Assembly: GCF_000003815.2 (NCBI RefSeq)
Contig: NC_049982.1
Span: 2,619,903 to 2,643,104, forward strand
Direction: 5' to 3'
DNA: 23,202 nt
Origin: Branchiostoma floridae
Taxonomy: Eukaryota; Chordata; Leptocardii; Amphioxiformes; Branchiostomatidae
The notes under the pieces were generated by a model. The model was not told the DNA's origin. It worked only from the letters and a program-made list of their open reading frames with translations, and did not search any database. Made by a program: the position numbers and the translations under genes. Of this stretch, positions 9,314-17,918 are shown piece by piece (the first letter of the stretch is position 1; each line of letters opens with the position of its first letter).

Positions 9314-12300
9314 GTAGGTTATTATTATCTTTACTCTCCGTGGACTTAAGAGTAGAAACAGGCAACACTAAGAGGAATGTTGTATATAATGGCACCCATA
9401 AAGTTTTTTTTGTTTGTTTATTAGCGAAGTAAGTCGATGAAGTATGCCATTTCTTTAGTACAGTTAATGAATGAATGAATGAATGAATGGATGAATGAAT
9501 GAATGAATGAATGGATGGATGAATGAATGAATGAATGAATGAATGAATGAATGAATGAATGGTTTGTACAGGGTTCTTAGAGTTCAAAAGTTCAAAGTTC
9601 AAAGTTCAACTCCACTTGACGCAGGAGAGATGAAACACGTCATTTCCTGGGACGGTTGGGACTTCTACAAGGTCCGCGCCGCAGGGGCCATGACGAACGC
9701 CAACGTCAAGGCCACGTGCGAGGCGGCGGGGATGCGGTACCCGTGCTACGGCGGGAACTAGACGTGTTACGGCTGGGCGACAGGCTGCATCAGTGTGAAC
9801 AGTTTCACCTACGACTGCCGAATTCCGCTCGACTTTTTCTACGTCCTGTGCGGGCCTCCGTTCGGGAGGTATTTCACTACATTTCGTTTTTTTTTTTTTT
9901 TTTTTTTACATATTTTGCTACGCATTTATGATTTGTTATCGTACTCTTGATTTGTTATTATCCCATTAGATAACTTCATTTATGTTACTTTATATTATCT
10001 TGCTGTTAATCATTTAATTGCCACTTATTTATGATTTGTTTCTCACTTCAAAATTATTACATTCGAATTGTGTTTAGTATCTGTTAGGAGGAGGGCCTGT
10101 ATAAGCCAATTTTTTAGCTTCTTCGAATTCCTCTCTCCAGCACGGTTTTTATATATTATAATTACTTTGTGTATTTCCTTAATAAAGAGACTCTTTTTAC
10201 ACAACCATTACTTTATTCTCACTGACGTTTTGGTGACTGTCTGTCACCTTCCTCAGGGCAATTCTGACTGGTTCACATGGTACTGCAGGAAAGGTGTCGC
10301 TGCTCACAGTTGAGATGCGGTCACAAAATGTAAAGTGTTTACAGATTGCGTACAGACAAATTTATCCAAAAATATTTACAGTGCGGTCCCAAATGCAAAG
10401 GAGTGTAAAAAATCCATAATCATCGAAACATCGGTGAGAATAGAGTAAATGGTTGTGTTAAAAATTATCTTTATTCAGTGACGTACCAACCTGATGAAAC
10501 AATTAAAAAAAAATGAAATCCAGGTATTGCGGTCCTCTGGGGGACATGTTCGTGTACCTGCCGGACGTGTTTGACGATGATGGCGCCTGCGGGTACTCCT
10601 GGTGTTTCTCCGGAGCAAAGAAACAGGACAAGTTCGCTCTTTGTGCAGGTAAATAATGTCATAAAGCAACTATTTCATAGGTGTGTGTCGTTATTAGACA
10701 CGTACATGATAAAAAATTAAGTATTTTATGACACGACCAGGAAATACTTGTAAAAGATTACCATTATAACTTTTTAAAATATTTCTCGAAATATGTTTTT
10801 TTGGGTATCATAGGTTTGTGCAATGTTTCTTGATAAGGGCACAAGAAGAATTGCTAAAATGAAAATTGCCATGCTAGTCGTGGATCTCTATAGGCTCAAA
10901 AAGTTTTAAAAATGAGTCTATAAACATTTGATGTAGTGTAGCATAATTGGTGAACATACAAAAAGTAACCTATCAAGATTTAACATAAAGGAAATTGGGC
11001 TCCTAAGTATTTCAGCCAATCAAAAATATTGGAAACCTTTCACCAATCCCGGGCACAGCCATCGTATGAACAGGTTCGACACACTTACTTTACTCCTCCC
11101 CACCAACAGTCGCGTTGGGCACGTGTGCGAGCAACCCCTGTACCAACGGCAGCACCTGCCTGGACCTGCCGGAAGGACACACCTGCGTGTGCGCACCTGG
11201 ATACGGCGGCAACACCTGCGAAACAGGTGGGGGTAAAGCCGGAAATAATAATAATCAGGTTGGACAGTAGCGTAATGACAAACGGTTACAAGCAAGTCGG
11301 ATACATCACTGGTTGAGCAAAAGGACACTCCAATGTCCTGGATTTAAAATCCGAAATCTTCTGAAATATTTATTCAGTATATCACTTCGCAGGCGTGAAA
11401 CAACAAAGTCTGAATTATGATTATGTTATCATGATAGTTAAGGTGTTTATCATCTAAGTAAGGTCTAAACTTCAACTGTTGCGTACTTATGTCCGCTGAT
11501 TTACTGTTTAAACCCTTGTGTTAGATTGCGTGTGTCTGAAGCATTAACCCGATCGTGACGCACAACGTATTGTGACTTACTTTAAAAACCTATATTGCAG
11601 ATATCGACGAGTGCACAAGCGCCCCCTGTCAGAATGGAGCTACATGCCATGATGAATTGAACCAGTACACCTGCCAGTGCGCAGCTGGTTACACCGGACT
11701 ACAATGTGAAATAGGTAATTCTCCACTTTTGTGATTTGAGATTCAAGAGAACTTTATTATAGTGGTTTGGCGCAGTTAGAAAAAATGGACTACATTGCTA
11801 GCAACACATCATAATTTGGTGCAAAAGTTAGGTGTGACGGGTCGTTCAGTGTAATTATTATAACCAGCTGCTGCCTCGCCGAGTGCCTGCGAAGCTGGTG
11901 TGTTACGCCGAAGGGGGTAATATACTAGCAATATAGATACATGTACAAAAGCTGGTGTGTTACGCCGACCGGCTGTTATACTGGCTATATAGATACAGAT
12001 ACAGATACAGGCAGTTGAGATTTGATTTTAAAGTTAAACTTTGTACCTTTCTGTGACGACCTTGTTAAATATGAATCTAACGTTATCCACATTTTTATGT
12101 CGCAGACATCGATGAATGCGCCAGCAATCCATGTTGGGGCGGAGGGACGTGCATCGATAAGGTAGACGGCTACAGCTGCGTCTGTCCTGAAGGGTTTGCC
12201 GGGGAGACATGCAGAACAGGTTAAAGATCATACATGTCAATCTGCACATCTGCTTTTATATCCCTAAAGGCAACGTAACATGGCGCCTAATTTCCGAATA

Positions 12301-15300
12301 GCTTAAGGAGAGCGGATTCGAGATCGTCACTAGTTCGATTTAGCCTGAGTATCATCCTCCGTAGTAACCGCTGGCTCACGACTTTCGCTTGCTAACTTTC
12401 CTAAATCCAATCATATGTAAAAATGTAAAGCTGATGTCGGTATGATTAATAGGTAGAAAATCTGGATGAGGTAATTTAAAAGGTTTGGGCTTTGCCTTCC
12501 GTGGATATCGTGCCCTATAACAATTCACTGAGACTACGGTTTGAAAAGAGTTTGGAAGGACAAACATAGACCTTTAAAAACGGTTTGAGTCTACGTCCAA
12601 TGTCTTCATGGTGTTCTGTTAACTGATACCAAAATTATGTCTCTTCTGTCAGTTGCGTACGCCGACGGCTGCCTGATGTTCTCCTCCGACGCCGTCTCCT
12701 ACCCCGAAGCGAGCCAGGAGTGCCAGAACAGGGGAGGGCACCTGGTGGATGTGAAGGAGGCCGAGCTGCAGCGTCTCATCGCTGATAGCATCCCTACCGG
12801 AAGTGACGTGTCCCCGTGGATCGGACTGAAGATGTCACCCGGGGTGATGACGTATGCAGACGGATCCGGCGTCTCAGGTTTGGCACTGCCTAGATATTTT
12901 AAGCTACTAACATAATATTTCATCTATGTTATTCATTTATAATATCGGGTCGGACGTAGATCAACCTCTTCCCAATTCACGGTTCCTGGGAATTGTGGGT
13001 AATATGTCAAAAAAGGTGCAGGCCATTAACTTGCTAACTCGTCTGGAACATTGTCCTGATTTGCATAGCAATTGTCCAAACGTACATTTTTGTTAAGTCT
13101 CAGGGGCCCTTACCTTTGACATATTGCCCACAAGTCATATCAGATACTATTTGGATTGTAAACGTACGTATATCTTGTAGCTTTTTGCATAAGCTGATTC
13201 TGACTACAATGATTATTAAGAAGAATTGCGTTCCATCAGTAACTAGGATGAGTGATGAGTCTTTTTACAGTGGGACAACCGTCATACTTGTGGATAAAAC
13301 TGAAGAGAACTGATCATCTTAAACCGACTACCTTGATATGTTAACTCCAGATCAGGTAGAATGGTCCGCCGGTGGACCGCCGACGTCCTGTGACGTGTGT
13401 GTGTACCTGGACAGCGCGGATGGCTATTCGGCTAAAACCGACTCCTGTACGGAACCACATCACTACGTCTGTCAGTCTGGTAAGATGACTCTGAATATAC
13501 TCCACTTTTTTATCATTTCGACATGAAACAGGTAATATCAAAGTGGCCGATGAAATGTATAGTATAGAATACTTTTCTTTCGGGCAAAATCATCCTACTG
13601 TAAGGAACAACATTAAAACTTTTATTACAGTTATAAAGTTATGAACACCAGTGATGATATCATTGTTGTTGCAACTTCAACATGTAAGCGCAGTCACCGA
13701 TATTTGCTGAAATGCGATTATTATTACTTTTGTCAGAAAAAAATCAACGCTGTGAAGAAAAGTTACACATGACGAATTCAATGATGTATTCTTGTCATTT
13801 CAGAGTCCAAGCCGTGCCAGCAAAACAATTGCACCAACAACGGTGTCTGCACGGCCTGCTTCAACGACTCCTACAGCTTCTGCCCCTGCCCTGACGGATA
13901 CGAGGGAGACTCTTGCAATATAGGTCGTCTGTAACGTTCCTGTTTTTCTACATTAATCGTTCCATAAGACCAACAGGGTACAACTTTGTACTATAACGCT
14001 ACGGTCCCTATGACATTGGTGTCCGTCTGGGTTGTTGTCCCAAATGGGCTCTGAAGCCACATATTTGTCCCTGTGAACTGTCGGATACTGCTGAGGTACC
14101 TCTGGACTGGGGTCTCCGAGATTGAAAATAATCTGAGGGGCCCGGTAGTGTCCAAAAATAGCCCGGAATCGCAGGGTGTCCCAGGGGCCACGCCCAAGAG
14201 TGCATAAAAACAGCCCATCAACTATTATGAGGAGTTGCTTTTCCGAATAAGACCGTATATTGGTAGCACAAATGTACATTCCATTCTATTATTTCGTACC
14301 ATTACCTTACACAGTGTGATTATGTGGCGCAGCGGCAGCACGTTTGCCTCGTGACCGAGAGGTTGCGGATTCGAATCCGGCTGCCGTGTCACTGATCTTT
14401 TGCCCTTGGGAAAGGCAATTTATACGGCTTTCCTCACTTTACTCAGGTGAAAATGAGTACCTAGCTTCGGCTAGGGCCGTCCCTCGGATAGGACGTTAAA
14501 TGGAGGTCCCGCGTGTGGGGAGAGTCAACCCCACGCACGTTAAAGAACCCACCACACATGCGATAGTGCGGTGTGAGATGGAGCAAAACCTTCTGTCTGG
14601 AGTTGGTGATTCACTTCAAATCACCCAGATGGAGGCCTGGCGAACCTCCATACCGTATCAGCCACACGAAATGGTATGTTACCCCGTAAGGGGCGGTATA
14701 ACCCCGCCGTGACATGTGCGAACATGTGTGTGGCGGCTTTGAAAAGGTGTCCTTTGACACCTGTTCCGCCATACCCTCCATTGACATCGTATATGGAGAA
14801 GCCTAACAAATAAACATAAACACACAAAAAAGAGAGAGTTAAATTACAGTAATCATTTACGATTATCAAAGGTTTCTGCTGTTAATCTAAAAAAGCTGTA
14901 TATTTCTGTTTTCGATAGATATTGACGAGTGCTCCTCGAGTCCTTGTCAGAACGGCGGAGTCTGCCTGAATGGTGTGAACTCCTACCATTGTTACTGTCC
15001 ATTTGGTTATACAGGGGACAGCTGCCAAACAGGTACCGCTTACAGAGTCTCATAACTCATCGTGTTACTGTTCAGACGCAGTTAATGCAGTTGACAATGA
15101 ATCATGGAATAACATTACGTTATTCATTAAATCCTGAGTATTGTCTTCTTGTCCGGTTTAATTTAATCGTTACATATCAATTAGATTTTGTGTTCCTAAT
15201 TTCTGTTTGCTTACTGTATACTCGTCATCTATACCCTGTAGTGCCGTTGATAAAATCCTTTTTTTTTTTCTTTTCCCCTGCAGACCTGGACCTGTGCGCC

Positions 15301-15845
15301 ATGGTTTCCTGTCCGTCTGACTGGCAGTGTCAGGACGAGGGTAGTCATTTCATCTGTCTCGGTAATTTCAATCTAAAGCTGTTGTATTTAAACTAAGTCG
15401 TATGCTCTCCCATTAAAATTTAAGGCCCCTTGTCATTACCCTATCTTGGACATAAAATACACTAAATACTCATGATTGATGTGTATATGATATTTAGATT
15501 GCTTCGATGACAAATATTAGAAATATACAAGGTCAAGAATAAACTCATACAATGAATTCATTATCGAATATTTTTTATGTATTATTATTCAAACAGTACG
15601 AATGTTCGGTTGATATTATGTATTGGTAACTGGCAGCCACGCAGAGCTATTGAATAATAAAGTGTTCCCTTGACTAGCACAGAAAAATGCCATGTACATT
15701 CGAGTAATCATGGTTCGTGTCCAAATTTTCATTTGCAGGGAGCAGCAGGGAGTACGAACCCTACCCGTGCAGCGGCGCCCCCTGTCCAGACGGCATGAAC
15801 TGCAAGAAAGAGGGGTCGGCGTCTTTTTCCTGCAGAGTTGGGTGA
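9256..15845 (+). CDS. Secreted EGF/C-type lectin mosaic gene, 12 exons, in-frame stop in exon 2
   Basis: Twelve exons joined by GT/AG introns give 1545 bases, or 514 codon positions plus TGA, in one continuous phase. Order with approximate residues: signal peptide (1-20), cysteine-rich N-terminal module (20-143), EGF (143-182), two EGFs starting DIDEC (182-258), C-type lectin domain (258-376), EGF (376-416), EGF starting DIDEC (416-454), and two four-cysteine half-EGF exons (454-514). The DIDEC starts and the Cx(D/N)x4YxC patterns indicate calcium-binding EGF domains with the hydroxylation consensus. There is no membrane anchor, so the product should be extracellular, plausibly a mucosal or innate-immune recognition protein (inference). 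Codon 65 is TAG (9759-9761) while everything downstream stays open and well spliced. This suggests a recent nonsense mutation, a null allele, or a base error in the assembly. Confidence 0.85.
9466..9562. repeat. (GAAT)n microsatellite in intron 1
   Basis: About 24 tetranucleotide units, mostly GAAT with a few GGAT interruptions, lie about 60 bases before exon 2. The minus strand reads as a Ser-Phe-Ile-His repeat, which is an artefact of the microsatellite. Imperfect TTCAAAG repeats follow at about 9585-9609. Confidence 0.95.
9625..9868 (+). CDS. Exon 2: cysteine-rich N-terminal module with in-frame TAG
   Basis: The acceptor is GACGCAG and the donor is GTATTT, leaving phase 2. The exon encodes [14 protein letters not shown], then [18 protein letters not shown] and, after the stop, TCYGWATGC through FFYVLCGPP. 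Six cysteines are present. The module is reminiscent of N-terminal domains seen in uncharacterised lancelet secreted proteins (from memory, unsearched). The codon after YGGN is TAG at 9759-9761. The frame on both sides of it is the same, so no frameshift is involved and a single base difference would explain it. Confidence 0.8.
9887..9907. repeat. Poly-T run in intron 2
   Basis: About 20 consecutive T lie shortly after the exon 2 donor. The orientation could reflect the tail of a minus-strand retroinsertion, but no adjoining element is clear. Confidence 0.8.
10181..10477. mobile_element. Fold-back (MITE-like) element in intron 2
   Basis: The left arm at 10181-10235 (containing ACACAACCATTACTTTATTC) matches in reverse complement the right arm at 10421-10477 (containing GAATAGAGTAAATGGTTGTG), with a few mismatches. 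The arms are about 50 bases long around a core of about 185 bases, and there is no coding content. A partial relative lies at 7690-7795, so this is a dispersed family. Confidence 0.75.
10524..10648 (+). CDS. Exon 3: second half of the N-terminal module
   Basis: The acceptor is ATCCAG and the donor is GTAAAT (phase 1). The peptide [20 protein letters not shown], then [10 protein letters not shown] through DKFALCA, adds four cysteines, making ten for the module. It is separated from exon 2 by the gene's only phase-2 intron, so exons 2 and 3 probably form one folding unit. Confidence 0.85.
10649..11109 (+). other. Intron 3, no further feature
   Basis: A/T-rich intron between the N-terminal module and the first EGF exon. 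I see no conserved element or extra exon in it. Confidence 0.7.
11110..11226 (+). CDS. Exon 4: EGF domain 1
   Basis: One exon encodes one EGF domain with six cysteines in the usual order: [12 protein letters not shown], then [12 protein letters not shown]. Phase 1 at both ends. There is an N-glycosylation sequon, NGS. The hydroxylation-type pattern has His in place of Tyr/Phe ([10 protein letters not shown]), and the exon lacks the DIDEC start, so calcium binding is less certain than for the later EGFs. Confidence 0.9.
11601..11714 (+). CDS. Exon 5: calcium-binding EGF domain 2
   Basis: The exon begins [16 protein letters not shown] and ends [12 protein letters not shown]. It has the calcium-binding EGF signature and the hydroxylation consensus [10 protein letters not shown]. 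Phase 1 at both ends, 114 bases. Confidence 0.93.
11892..12011. repeat. Short tandem duplication and GATACA microsatellite in intron 5
   Basis: AAGCTGGTGTGTTACGCCG occurs at 11892-11910 and again at 11949-11967, a 57-base period. Each is followed by a related block ending in ATATAGATAC, and a (GATACA)n tract follows at about 11990-12011. It looks like a remnant of a minisatellite-bearing repeat. Confidence 0.75.
12106..12219 (+). CDS. Exon 6: calcium-binding EGF domain 3
   Basis: The exon begins [16 protein letters not shown] and ends [12 protein letters not shown], with the hydroxylation consensus [10 protein letters not shown]. Phase 1 at both ends, 114 bases. The donor GTTAAA is weaker than the others but keeps the phase. 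Confidence 0.92.
12220..12652 (+). other. Intron 6, no further feature
   Basis: Unique-looking A/T-rich intron without a recognisable element. Confidence 0.7.
12653..12877 (+). CDS. Exon 7: C-type lectin domain, N-terminal half
   Basis: The exon encodes DGCLMF, then [18 protein letters not shown] and SPWIGLK. The A..xC..xGGHLV helix region and the WIGL strand are hallmark C-type lectin motifs. The leading DGC cysteine indicates the long-form disulfide. The exon ends after GVSG, phase 1, splitting the domain just before the ligand loop. Confidence 0.9.
12994..13132. repeat. Inverted-repeat element in intron 7
   Basis: TGTGGGTAATATGTCAAA at 12994 matches in reverse complement TTTGACATATTGCCCACA ending at 13132. 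The arms of about 25-30 bases (ending GGCC) are imperfect, around a core of about 80 bases. It is a small non-coding fold-back element inside the intron that divides the lectin domain. Confidence 0.65.
13351..13479 (+). CDS. Exon 8: C-type lectin domain, C-terminal half
   Basis: The exon encodes [20 protein letters not shown], then [12 protein letters not shown]. The conserved cysteine positions are kept. The calcium/sugar-binding EPN or QPD triplet is replaced by GGPP, and no WND motif is visible, so canonical calcium-dependent mannose or galactose binding is not predicted. Phase 1 at both ends. Confidence 0.9.
13480..13803 (+). other. Intron 8, no further feature
   Basis: A/T-rich intron without recognisable elements. 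Confidence 0.7.
13804..13923 (+). CDS. Exon 9: EGF domain 4
   Basis: The exon encodes [12 protein letters not shown], then [20 protein letters not shown]. This is an EGF fold with an extra cysteine pair relative to its neighbours. Two N-glycosylation sequons are present (NCT and NDS). Phase 1 at both ends. Confidence 0.88.
   Translation, partial: SPSRASKTIAPTTVSARPASTTPTASAPALTDTRETLAI
14324..14830 (+). mobile_element. tRNA-derived SINE in intron 9
   Basis: The head has an A-box (TGGCGCAGCGG, 14325-14335) and a strong B-box (GGATTCGAATCC, 14367-14378) with a tRNA-like fold. A body of about 430 bases follows, containing CCTCGGATAGGACGTTAAAT and CGTTAAAGAACCCACCACAC, blocks I recall from dispersed animal SINEs. 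It ends in an A-rich tail (ACAAATAAACATAAAC). It lies in the same orientation as the host gene. The family name cannot be given without a repeat library. Confidence 0.85.
14919..15032 (+). CDS. Exon 10: calcium-binding EGF domain 5
   Basis: The exon begins [16 protein letters not shown] and ends [12 protein letters not shown], with the hydroxylation consensus [10 protein letters not shown]. Phase 1 at both ends, 114 bases. The acceptor GATAG follows a T-rich tract. Confidence 0.92.
15284..15361 (+). CDS. Exon 11: four-cysteine half-EGF
   Basis: A long T-rich tract and CTGCAG precede a 78-base exon encoding [16 protein letters not shown], then HFIC. The first four EGF cysteines are present and the last two are missing, so it resembles a truncated EGF. 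Phase 1 at both ends with the donor GTAATT. Confidence 0.85.
15362..15738 (+). other. Intron 11, no further feature
   Basis: A/T-rich intron without recognisable elements. Confidence 0.7.
15739..15845 (+). CDS. Exon 12: terminal four-cysteine half-EGF
   Basis: The acceptor is ATTTGCAG. The exon encodes [18 protein letters not shown], then SFSCRVG and TGA at 15843-15845. Like exon 11 it carries only four cysteines. No membrane segment or GPI-type tail follows, consistent with secretion. Confidence 0.87.
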
Positions 15846-15903
15846 CTGATTAACTAGTCCCTGGGACCTGCCGTCATAACGGGATAAAGCAGGCAGAAAT
15901 GAA

Positions 15904-15909
15904 AATAAA
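15904..15909 (+). promoter_or_regulatory. Polyadenylation signal AATAAA
   Basis: A canonical AATAAA stands 59 bases after the stop codon of the EGF/lectin gene, giving a short 3' UTR. Confidence 0.75.
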
Positions 15910-16500
15910 ACACAATGAGAATCATTTTCAGCAGAACGTAACCAGTGGCAACAAATACAGATCATCCTATATCATTCTAACTGTAATTATTTAATTATAC
16001 AGCCTCAGCTCTACACCCCCCCCCCCTCCCCCCTACTTTGCCCCTTTTGGGGTCATCTGGGGGTAACAAGAAGAAGAACTGCATATTGCTGTAAAATTGA
16101 AACTTCAGATTTGGGATTTGATACGTAGTATGGGGGCAGTGCTTCTGCGTTGATGACGAATGGAGATTATTGGGTGTAACGTTAGATATATGTAGCAATA
16201 TACAGCGATATAGCGTAACATGTTTTACATATAACTTTGGTTTTAAACTATCAAGCATTAAATGGAATGATATCATGCAGTTTTGTATAGATTACCGCGT
16301 GAGCTTTGCTTGCGGTAGCCATCGTTCGATATCTTTTCTTCATCTCAAAGAACTTTGACTCACGTTATAGATTCTTTTTTGTACATTGAGAATGGAGGTT
16401 TTTAACGAAACGTCAATGCTCTAAGGCAATGTATTCACATCATGGATGTTATTTAGTTATACAGTAGACATAGTATGCCTCTTTTCTTACTGTAATTGTA
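15910..16500. other. Intergenic region, no supported gene
   Basis: Contains C-rich runs (about 16015-16034) and a small hairpin at 16292-16316 (TACCGC paired with GCGGTA). No exon is visible. Confidence 0.6.
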
Positions 16501-16686
16501 CCGTTGCTTTTCAACTTCATGAATCATGAACATATTTTTTTTCACAATTGCGATGTTATAATAGAAATCATCCACGTTGACACTAATTACATATGCTTTA
16601 GTTTGACGTGTCACCTGTTAAGTTTGCATGGACCAATCAGCAAGTTATGGGCAGCCGGAGATAATTTTGTGTATTTTACAAACTTC

Positions 16687-16752
16687 TGAAGTACCTGTGC
16701 AAACAATAAGGGTGAAGGGGTTTGTGGATACGGTAGCCTGGCCATGGGTGTA
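16687..16752 (+). repeat. 70-bp repeat family, copy R1
   Basis: Block of the form GAAGTACCTGTGC, then GGGTGAAGGGGTTTGTGGAT. Related blocks lie at 17078-17160, 18452-18520 and 18891-18966. One frame reads STCANNKGEGVCGYG before a stop, parallel to R2 and R4. Confidence 0.55.
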
Positions 16753-16822
16753 TAATTGTCTACATTCGAGGAAATGTATCAATTGATACCTTATAAAGTA
16801 GCTAGTATTCTGTATTTAAACT

Positions 16823-16922
16823 NNNNNNNNNNNNNNNNNNNNNNNNNNNNNNNNNNNNNNNNNNNNNNNNNNNNNNNNNNNNNNNNNNNNNNNNNNNNNN
16901 NNNNNNNNNNNNNNNNNNNNNN
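16823..16922. other. Assembly gap of exactly 100 N
   Basis: A 100-base N run is the customary placeholder for a gap of unknown length, so real distance and content here are unknown. Exons could be missing. Confidence 0.98.
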
Positions 16923-17048
16923 TTTAAAATTTATATATTGAGTGATATGTAAAGGTATGAATGACTAAATAGACTACAAAATACACAAAAAGTAAGAAAA
17001 TTCGTTCTTTACTTCTGATATGTGTTGAGTATCTTTCGAACCCCACAG

Positions 17049-17160
17049 TGACGCAAGCGACGCAAGTGCAGTGAGAGTGTACCTGACGTGTGTCAACGAG
17101 CAGGGAGATGGGTCAAGGTTCGTTAGAACATACGGAGGGTCATGGGGAGTTTACGAGTAA
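17049..17160 (+). other. Possible orphan terminal exon / 70-bp repeat copy R2
   Basis: CCCCACAG precedes 37 open codons ending in TAA at 17158-17160. The frame reads VRVYLTCVNEQGDGSRFVRT, then YGGSWGVYE. The 3' part is one of four related blocks. It may be a relic exon of a lost paralogue interrupted by the gap, or simply a non-coding repeat. There is no partner exon nearby. Confidence 0.3.
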
Positions 17161-17537
17161 CCTTAGTGGGTTCTGTCATTAGTTCATGTACTTGATATAA
17201 TGGTGATACCTAATCTAAAACTTAATTCAACCTGCTTCCTTCATCACTCTATCAAGAAACATCGCTTATTTTGAGATTGGTTGCTGATGGCAGATTCTAA
17301 CGCGTGGTTTTGAGAGTATGGATATTTAGATTAAGACTAGCCAGTGACGCAGCTCGTCACAAATTAACTTATGTGTGTTAGCTACTTTTCGCGAGCGTGT
17401 GTATACTTCACTGTGTACTTTTGTTAGTGCATGTTTTAAGTCTAAAGAATAGATACGTGTGGTAATCTACTTTAACATATGGAGTAGTCTTTGTAACATT
17501 TTTCATGACAAGATGTCGTTATTTATTGATTTTATAC

Positions 17538-17665
17538 CCCTGTCACATTGCGCGAAAATCGATCGGACGACGACTCTGCGGCAATCGCCCGAGCCTCGCT
17601 TATAGTAATACCTTTATTGCACAACAATTGTACAAGGTGCAAAGTATGGCTTATATGTGACAGGG
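17538..17665. mobile_element. Small inverted-repeat element in copy A
   Basis: CCCTGTCACAT (17538-17548) is the exact reverse complement of ATGTGACAGGG (17655-17665). The inside (GCGCGAAAATCGATCGGACG and onward) is GC-rich. It also contains TACCTTTATTGCACAACAAT followed by TGTACAAGGTGCAAAG, which on the minus strand looks like a retroelement 3' tail with AATAAA. Copy B lacks it, so it inserted after the duplication. Confidence 0.65.
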
Positions 17666-17875
17666 ACGGTTTTCAGGTGAAAAGTACGCGCAACCCTCTG
17701 TCGATCTTAAATATGGCCGACCTTCCATCGTTACGCCCGAAGATCTTGAATAATGTGACGGGGTATTACACAAATATTATTGATTCCCATATCACTACTT
17801 CCTGCAGCTCAAACCTACTTTATTTGCTTCATGTTAACATTTTGTCTCCAGAAATATCCTAGTGCCCGTCCCTAC

Positions 17876-17918
17876 CGGTCAGCTGTGTGGTTCGCACGGT
17901 CTGGGTGTACAGTGTAAA
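17876..17918 (+). pseudogene. Dead promoter block of copy A
   Basis: CGGTCAGCTGTG (17876-17887), TGTACAG (17906-17912) and TGTAAA (17913-17918) align base for base in spacing with the downstream promoter at 19634-19676, where the last element is TATAAA. The sequence after it still aligns loosely through CATATG, but no signal peptide can be read. It appears to be the promoter and first exon of a decayed paralogue. Confidence 0.6.

Noticed and set aside
9252-9602. Minus-strand frame rich in Ser-Phe-Ile-His repeats
   Set aside because: It is produced by the (GAAT)n microsatellite in intron 1 and overlaps the signal-peptide exon on the other strand.
13953-14279. Minus-strand frames in intron 9
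   Set aside because: Three frames overlap, none is protein-like, and the region lies inside a spliced gene next to a SINE. Probably another dispersed repeat.
14324-14396. Functional tRNA gene
   Set aside because: The boxes are good, but the tRNA-like head continues without a terminator into a long conserved body and A-rich tail, as in a SINE.
17548-17862. 104-codon plus-strand open frame
   Set aside because: It runs through an inverted-repeat element and a retroelement tail and has no domain or splice context.
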